Source of the DNA: Clostridium algidicarnis DSM 15099
GTDB lineage: Bacteria; Bacillota; Clostridia; Clostridiales; Clostridiaceae
DNA length: 64,000 bases
Reading direction: 5' to 3'
NCBI RefSeq assembly: GCF_002934235.1
Contig: NZ_PTIS01000013.1
Coordinates: 1 to 64,000 of the forward strand
Part shown: piece after piece, positions 8,762 to 19,406 of the stretch
How positions within the stretch are numbered: position 1 is the stretch's first letter
Layout: every line of letters begins with the position of its first letter
Translations under genes and position numbers: made by a program
The notes under the pieces: model-generated
Seen by the model: only the letters and a program-made list of their open reading frames with translations
What the model was told of the DNA's origin: nothing
Database searches by the model: none

Positions 8762-9907
8762 CTACTTGCTTTTTGGATATTTTTTATATACTAATGAGCA
8801 TATAAAAGCTGTAAATGGTACCGTTAGTACTACACCTATACTTCCACTTATACCTTGTATAATTTCAGTACCTACTATATCAAGATTTAAAAGTTGCAGT
8901 GATGCCATATTGCTTGAAACAATAAGTATTATAAGACTTAAACTTCCTCCTGCAAAAGCTAGTATCAAAGTGTTAGACATAGTTCCTATAATATCTTGTC
9001 CTATATTCATCCCTGATTTAAATAAATCTTTAGATGAAAGTTTATGATTTAAACTAAATATTTCATACAGTGCTGAGGATATAGACATAGCCACATCCAT
9101 TACTGCCCCTAATGATGCTATAAGTATACCAGCAAACATAATTCCATGGAGTTTTAATGAAGAGTTTTCTGCTACATACAACATATTCTCTGTATTTTCC
9201 ATAGTTAAACCTGATAGGTGTGCAAATTTACCAGATACATAGGATATAATTCCTGCTGCAACGATGCCCATTAAGGTACCTATAATAGCACAATAAGTTT
9301 TTTTACTCCTACCATTTAAAAGGTATAGCGTCACAAATGTTATCATAAAAGCTACTCCTATAGCTGCTACCACTGGACTTACGCCTCTTAACATAAGCGG
9401 AATCATAAAAAAGATTATACTTACAAAGGTAAATATTAAAGCCACAACAGATTTAACTCCTTTTAATCTTCCTATACCTATAATAGTTAATATAAAAATT
9501 CCTACTAGTGAATATATGACATTAGATCTTTTGTAACTGTAAATAGTTATATCACTGATTTGACCTTTATCTTTAAGTATAGCTACAACTATCTCCATAT
9601 CTTTTTCTACCTTCGTGTTATATAGCCTACTTATGGAATTTTTGATTTGGAAGACTTGCCCCCTATATTCCCCGCTTCTTAACTCTACAGTTATATTTTG
9701 CATACCTACTTCTATATAATTTAACTTTTCATCTTTTTGAACCTTTTCAGTATCTATAGATTTTACTATAGCTTTTTCATAGGTTACATTCTTTCTTGCT
9801 TTATCTTTTAAAAATCCACCTTGATAAATAAGCTTTGAGGTAGCTACTATTAATATGGAAACTACTAGTACAACTATTATACCTGCATATCTTTTTAGAC
9901 TCTTCAT
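8762..9907 (-). CDS. YibE/F-like integral membrane protein
   Basis: About 381 residues. One N-terminal anchor helix is followed by an extracytoplasmic region (about residues 35-130, mostly beta-like) and then seven or eight membrane segments. The layout and length fit the YibE/F family found in Firmicutes and Actinobacteria, whose biochemical role is unknown. I start at 9907 because GAGGAG lies 7 nt upstream. An in-frame ATG five codons earlier overlaps that site. It stands alone, with a terminator after it. Confidence 0.85.
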   Translation of the reverse strand: MKSLKRYAGIIVVLVVSILIVATSKLIYQGGFLKDKARKNVTYEKAIVKSIDTEKVQKDEKLNYIEVGMQNITVELRSGEYRGQVFQIKNSISRLYNTKVEKDMEIVVAILKDKGQISDITIYSYKRSNVIYSLVGIFILTIIGIGRLKGVKSVVALIFTFVSIIFFMIPLMLRGVSPVVAAIGVAFMITFVTLYLLNGRSKKTYCAIIGTLMGIVAAGIISYVSGKFAHLSGLTMENTENMLYVAENSSLKLHGIMFAGILIASLGAVMDVAMSISSALYEIFSLNHKLSSKDLFKSGMNIGQDIIGTMSNTLILAFAGGSLSLIILIVSSNMASLQLLNLDIVGTEIIQGISGSIGVVLTVPFTAFICSLVYKKYPKSK

Positions 9908-9976
9908 TATATATCTCCTCATAGAAATTTATATATTATCTTTTGTTTATATTTTATATAATTTTTGAACCTATTA

Positions 9977-12900
9977 CTATTTCTTTTTTTTAATTATTAG
10001 TACACCACCTAATGTTAGTGTGATTCCTAATGTTAAAAGCATTTCTAATGTTACCCCTCCTGTTTTAGGAATTTTATTCCACATTGGCTTTTCTCTAGAA
10101 GATGTTGTGTCTTTTATATCTACCGGATTCAGTGGCTTTACGGGTATTTCTGGTTTGCTTGGATCCACCGGTTCTACAGGTATTTCTGGTTTATTTGGAT
10201 CTACTGGATCTACTGGATCTACTGGATCTACTGGATCTAATGGTTCTACTGGATCTACTATATCCCCATCCTTTATCTTTAATATTTCTCCAGAATTTCT
10301 AACTCTTATTCTATTTCCTTCTGGGTCTACTGATGCAAGTCCGATAGCTGAAATACTATCTCCAACCTTAATTGTTACATCCCATTTCCCCTTAGTTGCT
10401 TCGTCCTTTCCATCCCATATATAACCTTGAAGATGAACTCTTGCAGTTCCTGAGCCATCATTTATATATATGCTATCCGCAGTTATCCTTTCAACCTTAC
10501 CAGAAGTCTTTATTAATAATCCTTCTGTTTCTTTTAACATTGAGTCTTTAGTAGACATAACCTTAGGCTCTATAGGGCTTTCATTAGCATCTATTATCTC
10601 TAGATTTTCATCTTCATTGCCATCAAGAGCTAATTGAAGGTCCTCTTCATATGATCCTGTAACACCTGTTATTCTTACTTTTTGTCCAACTTTTAATGGT
10701 GTCTTTGAAATACCAAACACTGTAATTCCAGCTGTTTCATCTTGTACATATATAACCTCAAAGAAAGAGTTTTTTGGATTTACTCCTTCAGATTGAGATG
10801 TAACTGTTCCTTCTATGGTATATCTTTCACCCTTTTGTTTTTCTGCTATATTTCTAAATTCTTTTATAGATATCTTTTCTGCTATCTTTTTAGGTGCCAA
10901 CCATCTTAAAGCATTTTCAGTTATCTTTCTATTAGCATTTTCTATGTTTTCTATTTCAAAATCCGTGAAAAATGATGAACCTGAAACCATAACCTTTGAA
11001 CCATTTGCTAACTCCTCAGCTGCTAGTACCTTTACATTTCCCTTTTCTACAGGAACATTGTCTCCTTGTTTATCTGCATCCTGTGTTAGAGTTGTATCAT
11101 GTCCAGAAACTAAAAATTCCACTTTAGAAAGATCTGCCCCCTCTTTTGCCACTACTGAACATCCACTATAAAAACTATAGGTTTGATCTTTTCCTAATCC
11201 AGATGTTATACCGTATTTACTATCTGCGAACATATCAAAGGCAAGTCTAAATGTTTGATTACTGTATTTATCATTATCTATAACCTGATCATCATTAATT
11301 CTTAAATTAGAATTAATAGCCTGAAGTATAGGATTTAATTGTTTGTCATTGCTATATTCACCTTGTCCATCACCATAATCAGCCTTACTTGCAATTATTA
11401 TATTCCCACCATTTTCAACAAAGTTTGCAATAACTTGAATTTCCTTTTCTGAATATTTTTTGGGACTTAATATTATTTCTCCTGTTACCTTATCTTTAAC
11501 CTCAACACTTTGTGGATTTGTTATTACTAATAGTTTAGAATCTTTTAAAACATCTTCGGTTAATTCATTTTTATTAACAACGCATGTTCCTTCATTACTT
11601 TCAATTAATTCCTTAAAGTTCCTTATTTGATCTTTATACTTTCCATTAATATACTCATTCTCCTTAGAGCCATCAACAACTACCCTTGCTATATCTTCTG
11701 ATTTTTTAACTATATGTTTAGTACTTACAACAAAGTTTTTATTTACATCATCAATCTTTATAGTTGCTTTAGCACTTATGGTAAATTCTCCTGTAGATTT
11801 TGGGATCCATTTAATCTTAACATCGTCATTGGTTGATGCTTTTAATTTTAATGTATCTTCATGTATCTTTTCTTTATTATTATCTTGCTCTGCAAAGTAT
11901 TCAATTCTAACTCCTTCTAGATCCTTTTCTGAGTTATTAAATACCTTTGTTGTTAATTCTACTTCTTCACCTAATGCACTAAGTTTTGAATCTGCTACTA
12001 TAGATGTAAGTCCTACTGATACTGTTTCTCCTACCCAAACTGGTGCAGTAACAGCAATATCTTTATCTGATTGATCTACTCTTATATAATAATAGGAGTA
12101 TTCTGGTTTAAGTTCTACATTCCAATCAGCTGATGAAGAATCAAACTTCTTTGATTCAACTACAGCACCACCATTAGCTATAATTGATATTTTGGATATC
12201 TTGTCCTCTTTATCTTCATCCATTACATTAATTTTAAAATTGAGCTTTTCTGCATCTTTAAATATTGTTCCCATTGGCTCATCATTAACTGTTAGGTTTA
12301 TTTTTAAGTTTTCATCTTCTGTAGCATATACCTTTCTTTCTCTTAAAGATTGATATATAGCTTCCTCTGTAAGTGCTGGTGCCTCAATAACAGTTCTAGC
12401 ACTATTAGCATTTCCCCATCTACCTTTATGGTTATCTTGATTGTTAGTTGGTGCTACATGCCATCCTTTATCTAAAGCTCTTGTGTAATATTCAAAACTT
12501 GGGAAATATCCACTTCCTCTTATAGGACCTTCACCATTTCCAACTTCTATCATGTTTACTACATTATCTGCAGCACTTGAATAAAATCCAAAGTCTCCAA
12601 AATCCCCAAAGGTCTTTCCTGGATGATTTAATTGACTTATAGTTTCTTCAGCTTTTGAAATGGTATCATAATATGTTTTCAAGTCCATTTTACTATTACT
12701 TCTTGTTTCAAATCCTTTACTATTAAATGTATTTATATGTCCCCAACCACCTGTAGATTTAGACCAAGTCATCTCATATCCATATAAGGATACAAACTTA
12801 CCTTCATCTTTGTATTTTGCTGCTGCTACTCTACCTTGTTTCCATTTTTCACTCATTGATCCATCATTTATATTAGCCGCTGTATCATTATCAAACCAAT

Positions 12901-14131
12901 TTGAGTGATCTGTTACTGCTAAGAAATCTACATTTGCTTTATTTTTTCCATATTCATAAGCTTCATCTATAGTTCCTATACCATCTGAAAGATTAGTATG
13001 TGAGTGTAATTGTCCAAAATATAGTTCTTTAGATTCTATGCCCACACTAAATGTCCAACTGATTTCAGTATTATTTCCTACTATATCAGCTAATATAACT
13101 TTAACATTATGAGCTCCATCTTTTAAATTTTCTTTTGGTGTAAACTTAAATCCCTCTTCAGTTATATCACACTTACTTGTTATGTCTTCATCATTTAAAG
13201 CAATCTTTACCGTATCTTTATTAATTCCTGATTCATCTTGAAATTTTGCACTTATTTCTGGTCTATTATTTTCTTTTGTGCTTCCTATTGGCATCTTATT
13301 TGAAACCTCAGGTCCATTTTTATCTGTGCGTGCTTTAACTATTACCTTAGTTTGTGACTTTATCTTAGGATTATCTAAAGAGGATACTGTTATAATAGAC
13401 TCCCCTTGTTTTAAGGCCTTGATTTTTCCTTTATTTATAGTAACAACGCTATTGTCAGATGATTCCCATGAAACGTTGGTTTGTGTTGTATTACTTGGCT
13501 TAAACTCAAGTCCTAAGATATTTTCATCTTCAATCTCCATATTCATTTCTTTTTGCACTAATATATCTTCTAATTCTATTACTTCTATTTTACCTCTAGT
13601 TACTACTTTTATATCATCTAAGGCAATATTACCACCATTTTTTTCATAAGAAAATTTTAATTGATTAAACTCTTTAGGTAGATCAATCTCTATAAATTCT
13701 CCACTTACCTTTATTTCCTCTAACATTTTTACAATTTCCCAATTTCCTTCTTTTAATCCTTCAATTTTAAGTTTCGAATAGTTTGGATTACCTGGAGTAG
13801 ATAAATTTGAAGCTACCCAAAATGAAACTTCCATGTCTTTTTTGCTATTAAAAGTAGGTGTTATTACTGCATCTACCTGTGTTTTAGCTATCTTTAAAGA
13901 AGGTCCATTTCTACTTTCACCAGTCTTAGTTTTATAAAAATCTGTTGTTTTCAAAGTCCACCCTTCTGGTACCTCTTTAGGGTCTTTAGCTAACCCATCA
14001 AATCCTTCATAGATAAGTATCTCTTCTTGTGCTTGTTCAGCTAATACAGGTATTACTGGAGAGAAAACGTTTACCAATACCATAGACAAAATCATTAGCC
14101 ACAAAACCGACTTTCTTGATCTTTTTTTCAT
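9977..14131 (-). CDS. Large wall-anchored CehA/McbA-type PHP-domain metallohydrolase
   Basis: 1384 residues with a signal peptide (first ~32 residues). The order is: N-terminal beta-rich lectin-like region, a bacterial Ig-like repeat (about 190-265), a second Ig-like repeat (270-365), a PHP metal-dependent hydrolase domain of the CehA/McbA type beginning near residue 373 ([12 protein letters not shown], then [23 protein letters not shown]), a CARDB-like segment, a GATase-like segment, two OB-fold modules (about 1095-1270) and a Val-Asp-Pro repeat stalk. It ends in a sortase signal IPKTGG, a hydrophobic helix and KKKK. Such proteins hydrolyse phosphoesters or related bonds; the nuclease-like OB modules suggest nucleotide or nucleic-acid substrates at the cell surface. 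No sortase gene is in the window. Confidence 0.88.
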   Translation of the reverse strand: MKKRSRKSVLWLMILSMVLVNVFSPVIPVLAEQAQEEILIYEGFDGLAKDPKEVPEGWTLKTTDFYKTKTGESRNGPSLKIAKTQVDAVITPTFNSKKDMEVSFWVASNLSTPGNPNYSKLKIEGLKEGNWEIVKMLEEIKVSGEFIEIDLPKEFNQLKFSYEKNGGNIALDDIKVVTRGKIEVIELEDILVQKEMNMEIEDENILGLEFKPSNTTQTNVSWESSDNSVVTINKGKIKALKQGESIITVSSLDNPKIKSQTKVIVKARTDKNGPEVSNKMPIGSTKENNRPEISAKFQDESGINKDTVKIALNDEDITSKCDITEEGFKFTPKENLKDGAHNVKVILADIVGNNTEISWTFSVGIESKELYFGQLHSHTNLSDGIGTIDEAYEYGKNKANVDFLAVTDHSNWFDNDTAANINDGSMSEKWKQGRVAAAKYKDEGKFVSLYGYEMTWSKSTGGWGHINTFNSKGFETRSNSKMDLKTYYDTISKAEETISQLNHPGKTFGDFGDFGFYSSAADNVVNMIEVGNGEGPIRGSGYFPSFEYYTRALDKGWHVAPTNNQDNHKGRWGNANSARTVIEAPALTEEAIYQSLRERKVYATEDENLKINLTVNDEPMGTIFKDAEKLNFKINVMDEDKEDKISKISIIANGGAVVESKKFDSSSADWNVELKPEYSYYYIRVDQSDKDIAVTAPVWVGETVSVGLTSIVADSKLSALGEEVELTTKVFNNSEKDLEGVRIEYFAEQDNNKEKIHEDTLKLKASTNDDVKIKWIPKSTGEFTISAKATIKIDDVNKNFVVSTKHIVKKSEDIARVVVDGSKENEYINGKYKDQIRNFKELIESNEGTCVVNKNELTEDVLKDSKLLVITNPQSVEVKDKVTGEIILSPKKYSEKEIQVIANFVENGGNIIIASKADYGDGQGEYSNDKQLNPILQAINSNLRINDDQVIDNDKYSNQTFRLAFDMFADSKYGITSGLGKDQTYSFYSGCSVVAKEGADLSKVEFLVSGHDTTLTQDADKQGDNVPVEKGNVKVLAAEELANGSKVMVSGSSFFTDFEIENIENANRKITENALRWLAPKKIAEKISIKEFRNIAEKQKGERYTIEGTVTSQSEGVNPKNSFFEVIYVQDETAGITVFGISKTPLKVGQKVRITGVTGSYEEDLQLALDGNEDENLEIIDANESPIEPKVMSTKDSMLKETEGLLIKTSGKVERITADSIYINDGSGTARVHLQGYIWDGKDEATKGKWDVTIKVGDSISAIGLASVDPEGNRIRVRNSGEILKIKDGDIVDPVEPLDPVDPVDPVDPVDPNKPEIPVEPVDPSKPEIPVKPLNPVDIKDTTSSREKPMWNKIPKTGGVTLEMLLTLGITLTLGGVLIIKKKK
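10197..10259 (-). repeat. 9-bp tandem repeats encoding a Val-Asp-Pro stalk
   Basis: Seven units of a 9-bp repeat (plus-strand unit GGATCTACT, some variants) encode the proline-rich wall-spanning stalk just before the sortase signal. Copy number is likely to vary between strains by slippage in multiples of three residues. Confidence 0.85.
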
Positions 14132-14193
14132 TAAAATTCATCCCCCTTGTATTTTATATTTAGGCATCTTTAAAGTATCTTTAACATCACAGT

Positions 14194-14278
14194 AAAATTT
14201 GTGCTATGTTTAATCTATAAATCCTATGTACAAAGTTCCTAAAGTTGAATGGTTATACCCCTGCATAGCACAAATTTT
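14194..14278 (-). promoter_or_regulatory. Long-range inverted repeat upstream of the surface hydrolase
   Basis: A perfect 15-bp inverted repeat (AAAATTTGTGCTATG at 14194-14208, complement at 14264-14278) encloses 55 bases. It lies 63-147 bases upstream of the start codon, so in the transcript it could form a stem closing an RNA domain, or at DNA level bind a regulator at two half-sites. I do not recognise a known riboswitch core inside it. Confidence 0.45.
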
Positions 14279-14346
14279 AAATATGAATTAGTTACTTTTT
14301 AGATACCTTACTAAGCTAAATCTTTTAAATAATTATGTAACATTTG

Positions 14347-14360
14347 TGAAAGCGCTTTAC
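14347..14360. promoter_or_regulatory. Catabolite-response (CcpA) site candidate
   Basis: TGAAAGCGCTTTAC contains the AAAGCGCTTT palindromic core of cre sites. On the minus strand it reads GTAAAGCGCTTTCA, matching the consensus TGNAANCGNNNNCA except for its first two bases. It lies about 215 bases upstream of the surface hydrolase start, consistent with repression by preferred sugars. The rest of the 14132-14527 gap shows nothing else. Confidence 0.45.
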
Positions 14361-14527
14361 TAATCTTTATAGAAATACATATATTCATTATATATTGAAT
14401 ATATGGTTTAAATACTCACTTTTATATTCTTATATACAACTTTAAGTTTATATGCTTATGCTTGAATTGTCAAGCAATTGTAAATTAAGCTTCATTTGTA
14501 AAAAAGAATCTATCTCATAATTTTAAA

Positions 14528-14565
14528 AAGGACTGCCTCAAATTTTTTATTTTGATGCAGCCCTT
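14528..14565 (-). terminator. Terminator of the first MATE gene
   Basis: On the minus strand, a hairpin pairing AAGGGCTGC-TCAAA with its near-complement (a few mismatches) is followed by CTTTTTAAAATT. It lies directly beyond the MATE stop codon. Confidence 0.75.
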
Positions 14566-14568
14566 ACT

Positions 14569-15933
14569 TTAAATATTATGTTGATTTTTAAAAAGTTTAT
14601 TTTTATGAAGTAGTATCATAAATACTAAAGTTAAAAGTATTCCTTTAAATACACTACTCATGCTTATACTCCACCATATTCCGTTTAGTCCAAGCAAATT
14701 TTCTGAAGATAATATTTTGGCTGCTGGTACTCTAAGCCCTGTGAATACTATACCTATAATAGATGGGAATAAGGTTCTTCCAAGTCCATTAAATGCTCCT
14801 GTAGTAGTTATTTCAAGACACATAAAGAGCTGAGAATATCCAAGAATTCTTAAATAAACTATCCCATATTCTATAGCTTCTTTTTCGGGTATAAAGAATC
14901 CAAATATGTACTTTCCTCCAAATACTAAAAGTAGTGTGGCCAGTATTCCGACTACAGATGCCATTGCTAAGGTGTAAAAATATCCTTTACGTATTCTATC
15001 ATATCTTTTAGCACCATAATTTTGACCAACAAAGGCTCCAAGAGCTGTAGAAAGCCCTCCTGCAGTCATCCATGATACAGCCTCTATTTGGGATCCAACC
15101 TTTTGAACTGCTATAGGTACAGGTCCCCATACAGCAATTATTCTTGCTATTAGCATAGAAAACAATGTAAATAATCCATTTTGGAAGGCCACAGGCATTC
15201 CAAGTCTTGCTATATCTTTTACATAATAAAAATCTATTTTAGAAAATATATTTATTTTAAATGCATGTTCTTCACTTTTATACATAATAACTAAAAAACA
15301 AGTAGTAACTAAAGCCTGAGCCAAAACCGTTGCTATAGCTGCTCCCTTTACTCCCATAACTGGGAATGGACCTACTCCAAATATCAATAAGGGGTCAAAA
15401 ATTATATTAAATATAAGACCTACAGTGTTTATTAAAAATGGTATTTTACTATTGCCTGTACCATTAAATATAGCTGTAAATACAGGGTTTAAAAAGTTAA
15501 ATATAATCCCCATTCCAACTATAGAAAGATAACTTTCAGCCATAGATATTACATGAGTATCACCAAGATTGAAAAAGCTAATAAGGTTACTTTTAAAAAT
15601 CACAAGTATAAATGTATATATTATAGCAAAAATTATATTTATTTGTAGGCTTGTAACTATATACTTTTTTGCTGCCTTCTCATCCTTTTTTCCAACAGCT
15701 TGAGCTACTCTAACTTCTGCACCAATCTTAGATATTAATATAAATGCCATAGAAAGCCAGGTAAAAAATCCAGCAGTGCCAATAGCCGCTACAGCCTTAC
15801 TTCCAACTCTTCCTATCCATATCATATCCGTCATATTATAAGCCATTTGTATAAAAGAAGTACCCATTATTGGTAATGCAAGTCTTATAAGGCTTGTACC
15901 TATATTTCCCTCTACAAGATCTATTTTTTTCAA
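14569..15933 (-). CDS. MATE-family multidrug/cation antiporter
   Basis: 454 residues with twelve predicted membrane helices in two internally similar halves, typical for MATE transporters that expel drugs or metabolites in exchange for sodium or protons. The N-terminus (VEGNIGTSLIRLALPIMGTSFIQ) and the following DMIWIGRVGSKAVAAIG are family hallmarks. It starts with TTG at 15933, preceded by GAGTGG. The leader upstream holds nothing recognisable. The substrate cannot be inferred. Confidence 0.93.
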   Translation of the reverse strand: MKKIDLVEGNIGTSLIRLALPIMGTSFIQMAYNMTDMIWIGRVGSKAVAAIGTAGFFTWLSMAFILISKIGAEVRVAQAVGKKDEKAAKKYIVTSLQINIIFAIIYTFILVIFKSNLISFFNLGDTHVISMAESYLSIVGMGIIFNFLNPVFTAIFNGTGNSKIPFLINTVGLIFNIIFDPLLIFGVGPFPVMGVKGAAIATVLAQALVTTCFLVIMYKSEEHAFKINIFSKIDFYYVKDIARLGMPVAFQNGLFTLFSMLIARIIAVWGPVPIAVQKVGSQIEAVSWMTAGGLSTALGAFVGQNYGAKRYDRIRKGYFYTLAMASVVGILATLLLVFGGKYIFGFFIPEKEAIEYGIVYLRILGYSQLFMCLEITTTGAFNGLGRTLFPSIIGIVFTGLRVPAAKILSSENLLGLNGIWWSISMSSVFKGILLTLVFMILLHKNKLFKNQHNI

Positions 15934-16135
15934 CTACACCACTCATTTCTTAACAAATTTTATTTCTTAACAATCTTAAGTATATCTACAATAATCGCTT
16001 TAAGCAATATCCTATATTTATCTTTTATTTTAATGTTTTTTTAAATTACAAAACTCAATCTACAAATTTTATTTCCTAAGAAATACTACAACTCTATCTT
16101 TTATTTAGAACAAAACACCTTTACTAGCTGCAAAA

Positions 16136-16170
16136 AAAGAGATAGAAATCTGAGTTTTCTATCTCTTAAA
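16136..16170 (-). terminator. Terminator of the importer operon
   Basis: The stem AGAGATAGAAA/TTTCTATCTCT with a 6-nt loop is followed by a run of seven Ts on the minus strand. It lies just past the binding-protein stop. Confidence 0.85.
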
Positions 16171-16181
16171 AAATGTGTTAT

Positions 16182-17207
16182 CTACTTTTTAATATTTTTT
16201 ATAGATTCTTTTGCATATTTTGTATTAACAATCTTATCATAGGGAGCCCTTTTATCAAGTTCTCCTGCTGTGTCCATTACATCCATTAACTTATTTAAGC
16301 TTTCCTCTTTTAATATAGGATCTTCACACCAAGCATCTACAGACTTATATCTTTTAACTACCTTTATTAGATCATCCATGCTAATATCAGTAAAAAATGG
16401 TGCTATAGATTTTGCTATGTCCTCTTCACTATGATTTTTAACATATAGTTGCCCTTTGTATATAGCATTTGTGAACTTTTGAATTACTTCTGGATTCTTT
16501 TCCATATAATTATTAGTTACACAATATGCTGTATAAGGTATCTCTCCTGATAATTCTCCTATAGAAGCTAATATATATCCCTTATTTTCCTTTTCTACAG
16601 CTGTGGCCGCTGGCTCAAATAACGTTACATAATCACCTTCACCCGCTATAAATACTCCACTCATTACATTAAATTGTACATCAGTTCTTACATTTACTTC
16701 TCCTTCTTTAGTATTTTCCCCTACCTTAAGCCCCTTATCTTTTATAACATACTCTAATGTCATTTCAGGCATTCCGCCTTTTCTTCCCCCAATTACTTCT
16801 TTTCCTTTTAATTCTTCAAGCTTAAAGTCCTTTTTATCTTCTCTTCCAACTAAAAAGCTTCCATCTCTTTTAGTAACTTGCGCAAAGTTTATAGCATAAT
16901 CTTTACTCTTTTTATTATAGATATATATAGAAGCTTCCGGCCCCATAAGTCCTATTTGTGACTCTCCTGAAACTAGAGCAGCCATGGTTTTATCTGCACC
17001 TTGAGCTGACATAAGTTCTACTTTTAACCCTTCCTCTTCAAAAAAGCCTTCATTAATAGCTACATACTGTGGTGCATAAAAAACAGAATGAGTAACTTCC
17101 GCAACCTTTATTTTAGTTATCTCATCTTTTTTAGTGCAAGATGTAAGTGTTATTGCTATTGCTAATGTAAATGGCAAAGCCAATGCTATCTTTTTAATAA
17201 TTTTCAT
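16182..17207 (-). CDS. Substrate-binding lipoprotein of an SsuABC/ThiXYZ-like importer
   Basis: 341 residues. A lipoprotein signal peptide with the lipobox LTSC puts the cysteine near residue 24. The mature part begins with the NMT1/THI5-type motif HSVFYAPQYVAINEGFFEEEGLKVEL, followed by GADKTMAALVSGESQIGLMGPEA. This family captures sulfonates, nitrate, taurine or pyrimidine precursors of thiamine outside the membrane. No TPP riboswitch is visible upstream of the operon, so a thiamine-precursor role is unsupported and the substrate stays open. It is the third gene of the operon, unusually placed last. Confidence 0.9.
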   Translation of the reverse strand: MKIIKKIALALPFTLAIAITLTSCTKKDEITKIKVAEVTHSVFYAPQYVAINEGFFEEEGLKVELMSAQGADKTMAALVSGESQIGLMGPEASIYIYNKKSKDYAINFAQVTKRDGSFLVGREDKKDFKLEELKGKEVIGGRKGGMPEMTLEYVIKDKGLKVGENTKEGEVNVRTDVQFNVMSGVFIAGEGDYVTLFEPAATAVEKENKGYILASIGELSGEIPYTAYCVTNNYMEKNPEVIQKFTNAIYKGQLYVKNHSEEDIAKSIAPFFTDISMDDLIKVVKRYKSVDAWCEDPILKEESLNKLMDVMDTAGELDKRAPYDKIVNTKYAKESIKNIKK

Positions 17208-17263
17208 AATGTCACCACCACTTTTTTATAATATAAACCTTTTAATATTTTATTGTAACTTAG

Positions 17264-18067
17264 TTAATTTCTTTTTTGTTTATATAACTTTTCTATTACA
17301 TTTACAACTTGATACATAATCAAAGCACAAATTGCTAAAACTACAACACCCATCATAACCAAATCTAATTTAAATACCTGTCCACCATATACAATCAAAT
17401 ATCCTATACCATACCTAGATACTAAAAACTCTCCAACTATAACCCCAACCCAGGACATTCCTATATTTATCTTTACTATATTTATTATATTTCCAATGTT
17501 TGAAGGTAATATAAGCTTTCTTAGTATTTGACCTTTTGTAGCTCCAAAGCTTTTTAGCATTTTAATCTTTTCCTCATCTGCATTTATGAAATGATTATAT
17601 GCAGATAAAATAGTTGTAACTAATGAAATTGTTATTGCAATTACTACTATACCTTTTATACCGGCCCCAATCCATACTATAAGAATAGGTGCCAGTGCAG
17701 TTTTGGGTAATGCATTTAAAACAACTAAAAATGGATCTAAAATTTTAGATGCAGTTTCAGACCACCAAAGCATTATAGCTATTAAAATTCCGAGTATGGT
17801 CCCTATAGTAAATCCAAATACAGTTTCTAGTACCGAGATCCCTATATGTTTAAATAGCTCACCAGTTTTTACGTATTTTAGAAAAAGCAAATATATATCA
17901 CTTGGTTTACTAAATAAAAAGGTATCTATTACATTAACCTTTGCTAGGACTTCCCAAATTAATAGACATATTATAAGAATAAAAATTTGCCAAAATAAAA
18001 TCATTCTTTTTTGTCTTTTTTTATCCTTCAAAAAGCTTTCATAAGGGCTCAAATCTTTATTTTTCAT
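17264..18067 (-). CDS. ABC importer permease (SsuC/TauC-like)
   Basis: 267 residues with six membrane helices and the cytoplasmic EAA loop (AYNHFINADEEKIKMLKSFGATKGQ...LPSNIGNI) that docks on the ATPase. This is the BPD_transp_1 fold of nitrate/sulfonate/thiamine-precursor importers. Its start overlaps the end of the ATPase gene by 11 bases, implying translational coupling, and the binding-protein gene follows after 56 bases. Confidence 0.93.
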   Translation of the reverse strand: MKNKDLSPYESFLKDKKRQKRMILFWQIFILIICLLIWEVLAKVNVIDTFLFSKPSDIYLLFLKYVKTGELFKHIGISVLETVFGFTIGTILGILIAIMLWWSETASKILDPFLVVLNALPKTALAPILIVWIGAGIKGIVVIAITISLVTTILSAYNHFINADEEKIKMLKSFGATKGQILRKLILPSNIGNIINIVKINIGMSWVGVIVGEFLVSRYGIGYLIVYGGQVFKLDLVMMGVVVLAICALIMYQVVNVIEKLYKQKRN

Positions 18068-18806
18068 AAATATCTAGCTCCTTCCATAAAACATCAAAAT
18101 AATCCTTAAACTCCGGTGCCTTCCTTGCAGATAAAGGAGTTTTATCCCCTTCAACTGTAAGCTTAATATCATGTATAGACTTTATGGTTGAAGGCCTTCT
18201 AGACAGTACCCCTACAAAATCTGCCATGGATATTGCTTCAGATATATCATGTGTAACTAATATTGTAGTCTTCTTCTCATTTTTTATAATTTTATATATA
18301 TCATCGCTAACTAAAAGCCTAGTTTGATAGTCAAGGGAGGAAAAAGCTTCATCTAAAAGCAAAATATCTGGATCCACCGCAAGAGTCCTGATTAAAGCTA
18401 CTCTTTGCCTCATTCCTCCAGACAGCTCTTTTGGGTACCTATTTCTAAATTCCCAAAGCCCATAATTTTTTAAAAGACCTTCTATCCTTTTTTTATGGTT
18501 ATTATCTAGCTTTTTTTGTATCTCAAGTCCAATAGTTATATTATCCATTATAGTTCTCCACTCTAAAAGATGATCTCTTTGAAACATATAACCTATTTTA
18601 CCCTTAATATAAACTTCTCCAAAGTTTGGTTTTAAAAGACCGCTTAATATATTAAGAAGTGTTGATTTACCACAACCTGACGGCCCTAATATAGCCAAAA
18701 TCTCACCTTTTTCTACAGAAAAATTTATATTTTTAAGCACATTTAATTCACCTTCTAAAGTGTAAAAGTCCTTATTAATATCTTTAACATCTACCATTAT
18801 CTCCAT
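18057..18806 (-). CDS. ABC importer ATPase (SsuB/TauB-like)
   Basis: About 249 residues: Walker A GPSGCGKST, Q-loop near GYMFQRDHLL, signature LSGGMRQR, Walker B ILLLDEAFSSLD and switch His in LVTHDISEA. The FQRDHLL...W segment is characteristic of the nitrate/sulfonate importer branch. I start at 18806 because GGAGGTG lies 5 nt upstream; the longer frame has no ribosome binding site. First gene of the three-gene importer operon. Confidence 0.93.
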   Translation of the reverse strand: MEIMVDVKDINKDFYTLEGELNVLKNINFSVEKGEILAILGPSGCGKSTLLNILSGLLKPNFGEVYIKGKIGYMFQRDHLLEWRTIMDNITIGLEIQKKLDNNHKKRIEGLLKNYGLWEFRNRYPKELSGGMRQRVALIRTLAVDPDILLLDEAFSSLDYQTRLLVSDDIYKIIKNEKKTTILVTHDISEAISMADFVGVLSRRPSTIKSIHDIKLTVEGDKTPLSARKAPEFKDYFDVLWKELDIYEK

Positions 18807-18955
18807 AAACTCACCTCCATAAAAGGTCCTATCTAAACCTAAATTTAACATAGGCGCCTTTATACTATATTATCTAACTCTAATATAAAGTGTGATTAAT
18901 TCTTTTGAAATATTTATTCTATCATGTTTAAAATCAGAAGCTATATTAAAACATA

Positions 18956-18991
18956 AAAAGTTATAGGTAGAAACTTCCACCTATAACTTTT
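18956..18991 (-). terminator. Terminator after the 54-residue gene
   Basis: The stem AAAAGTTATAGGT with its complement is followed by TTTTTATG on the minus strand. It closes the small monocistronic gene and separates it from the importer operon. Confidence 0.8.
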
Positions 18992-19036
18992 ATGCTATTT
19001 TTAAATATAACATTCATTAATAATTACCCTAACATA

Positions 19037-19201
19037 TTATTTAACATTATTACCTGATTTACCTTCAAAATTTAAATTCTTGTTTACTTTGTCTAAATAA
19101 TCTACTTCTTGTACTATATTGTTTTCAAAACTTTTCACAGCATTTCTTGTATAACGTCCTATTCTAACTACACCTTTACCGTCTGTATTTAGCCTTTTCA
19201 T
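19037..19201 (-). CDS. Small protein of 54 residues, unknown function
   Basis: The ATG is preceded by AAAAGGAGGAGATTTT, an excellent ribosome binding site. The 54-residue product begins MKRLNTDGKGVVRIGRYTRN and continues with an acidic/amphipathic helix. It is soluble, basic at the start and has no cysteines or membrane span. It has its own terminator, which supports a real expressed gene. I do not recognise the family. Confidence 0.65.
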   Translation of the reverse strand: MKRLNTDGKGVVRIGRYTRNAVKSFENNIVQEVDYLDKVNKNLNFEGKSGNNVK

Positions 19202-19406
19202 AAAATCTCCTCCTTTTTATATAGTTTCAGCCATTTTTCAAAAAACATACTAGAAAATATAGTACCTATAATTGTAGAAATTCCCCACAGTGGTTTCATT
19301 ATCATTTGATAATAACTTGTACCCATTATTACATATCATATGTCTCATTTTAAGGGTTCTATCATATAATATGAGTATATAAAATTATCAATTAGGAGTG
19401 AATTAA

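Noticed and set aside
10102-10302. Low-complexity Leu/Asp-rich frame opposite the surface hydrolase, and the 9-bp repeats as a CRISPR array
   Set aside because: Both are by-products of the coding Val-Asp-Pro tandem repeats; the unit is 9 bp with no spacers.
18807-18955. TPP riboswitch upstream of the ThiXYZ-like importer
   Set aside because: No TPP core (CUGAGA, ACCUGAU-like segments) could be seen, so thiamine-precursor transport is not claimed.
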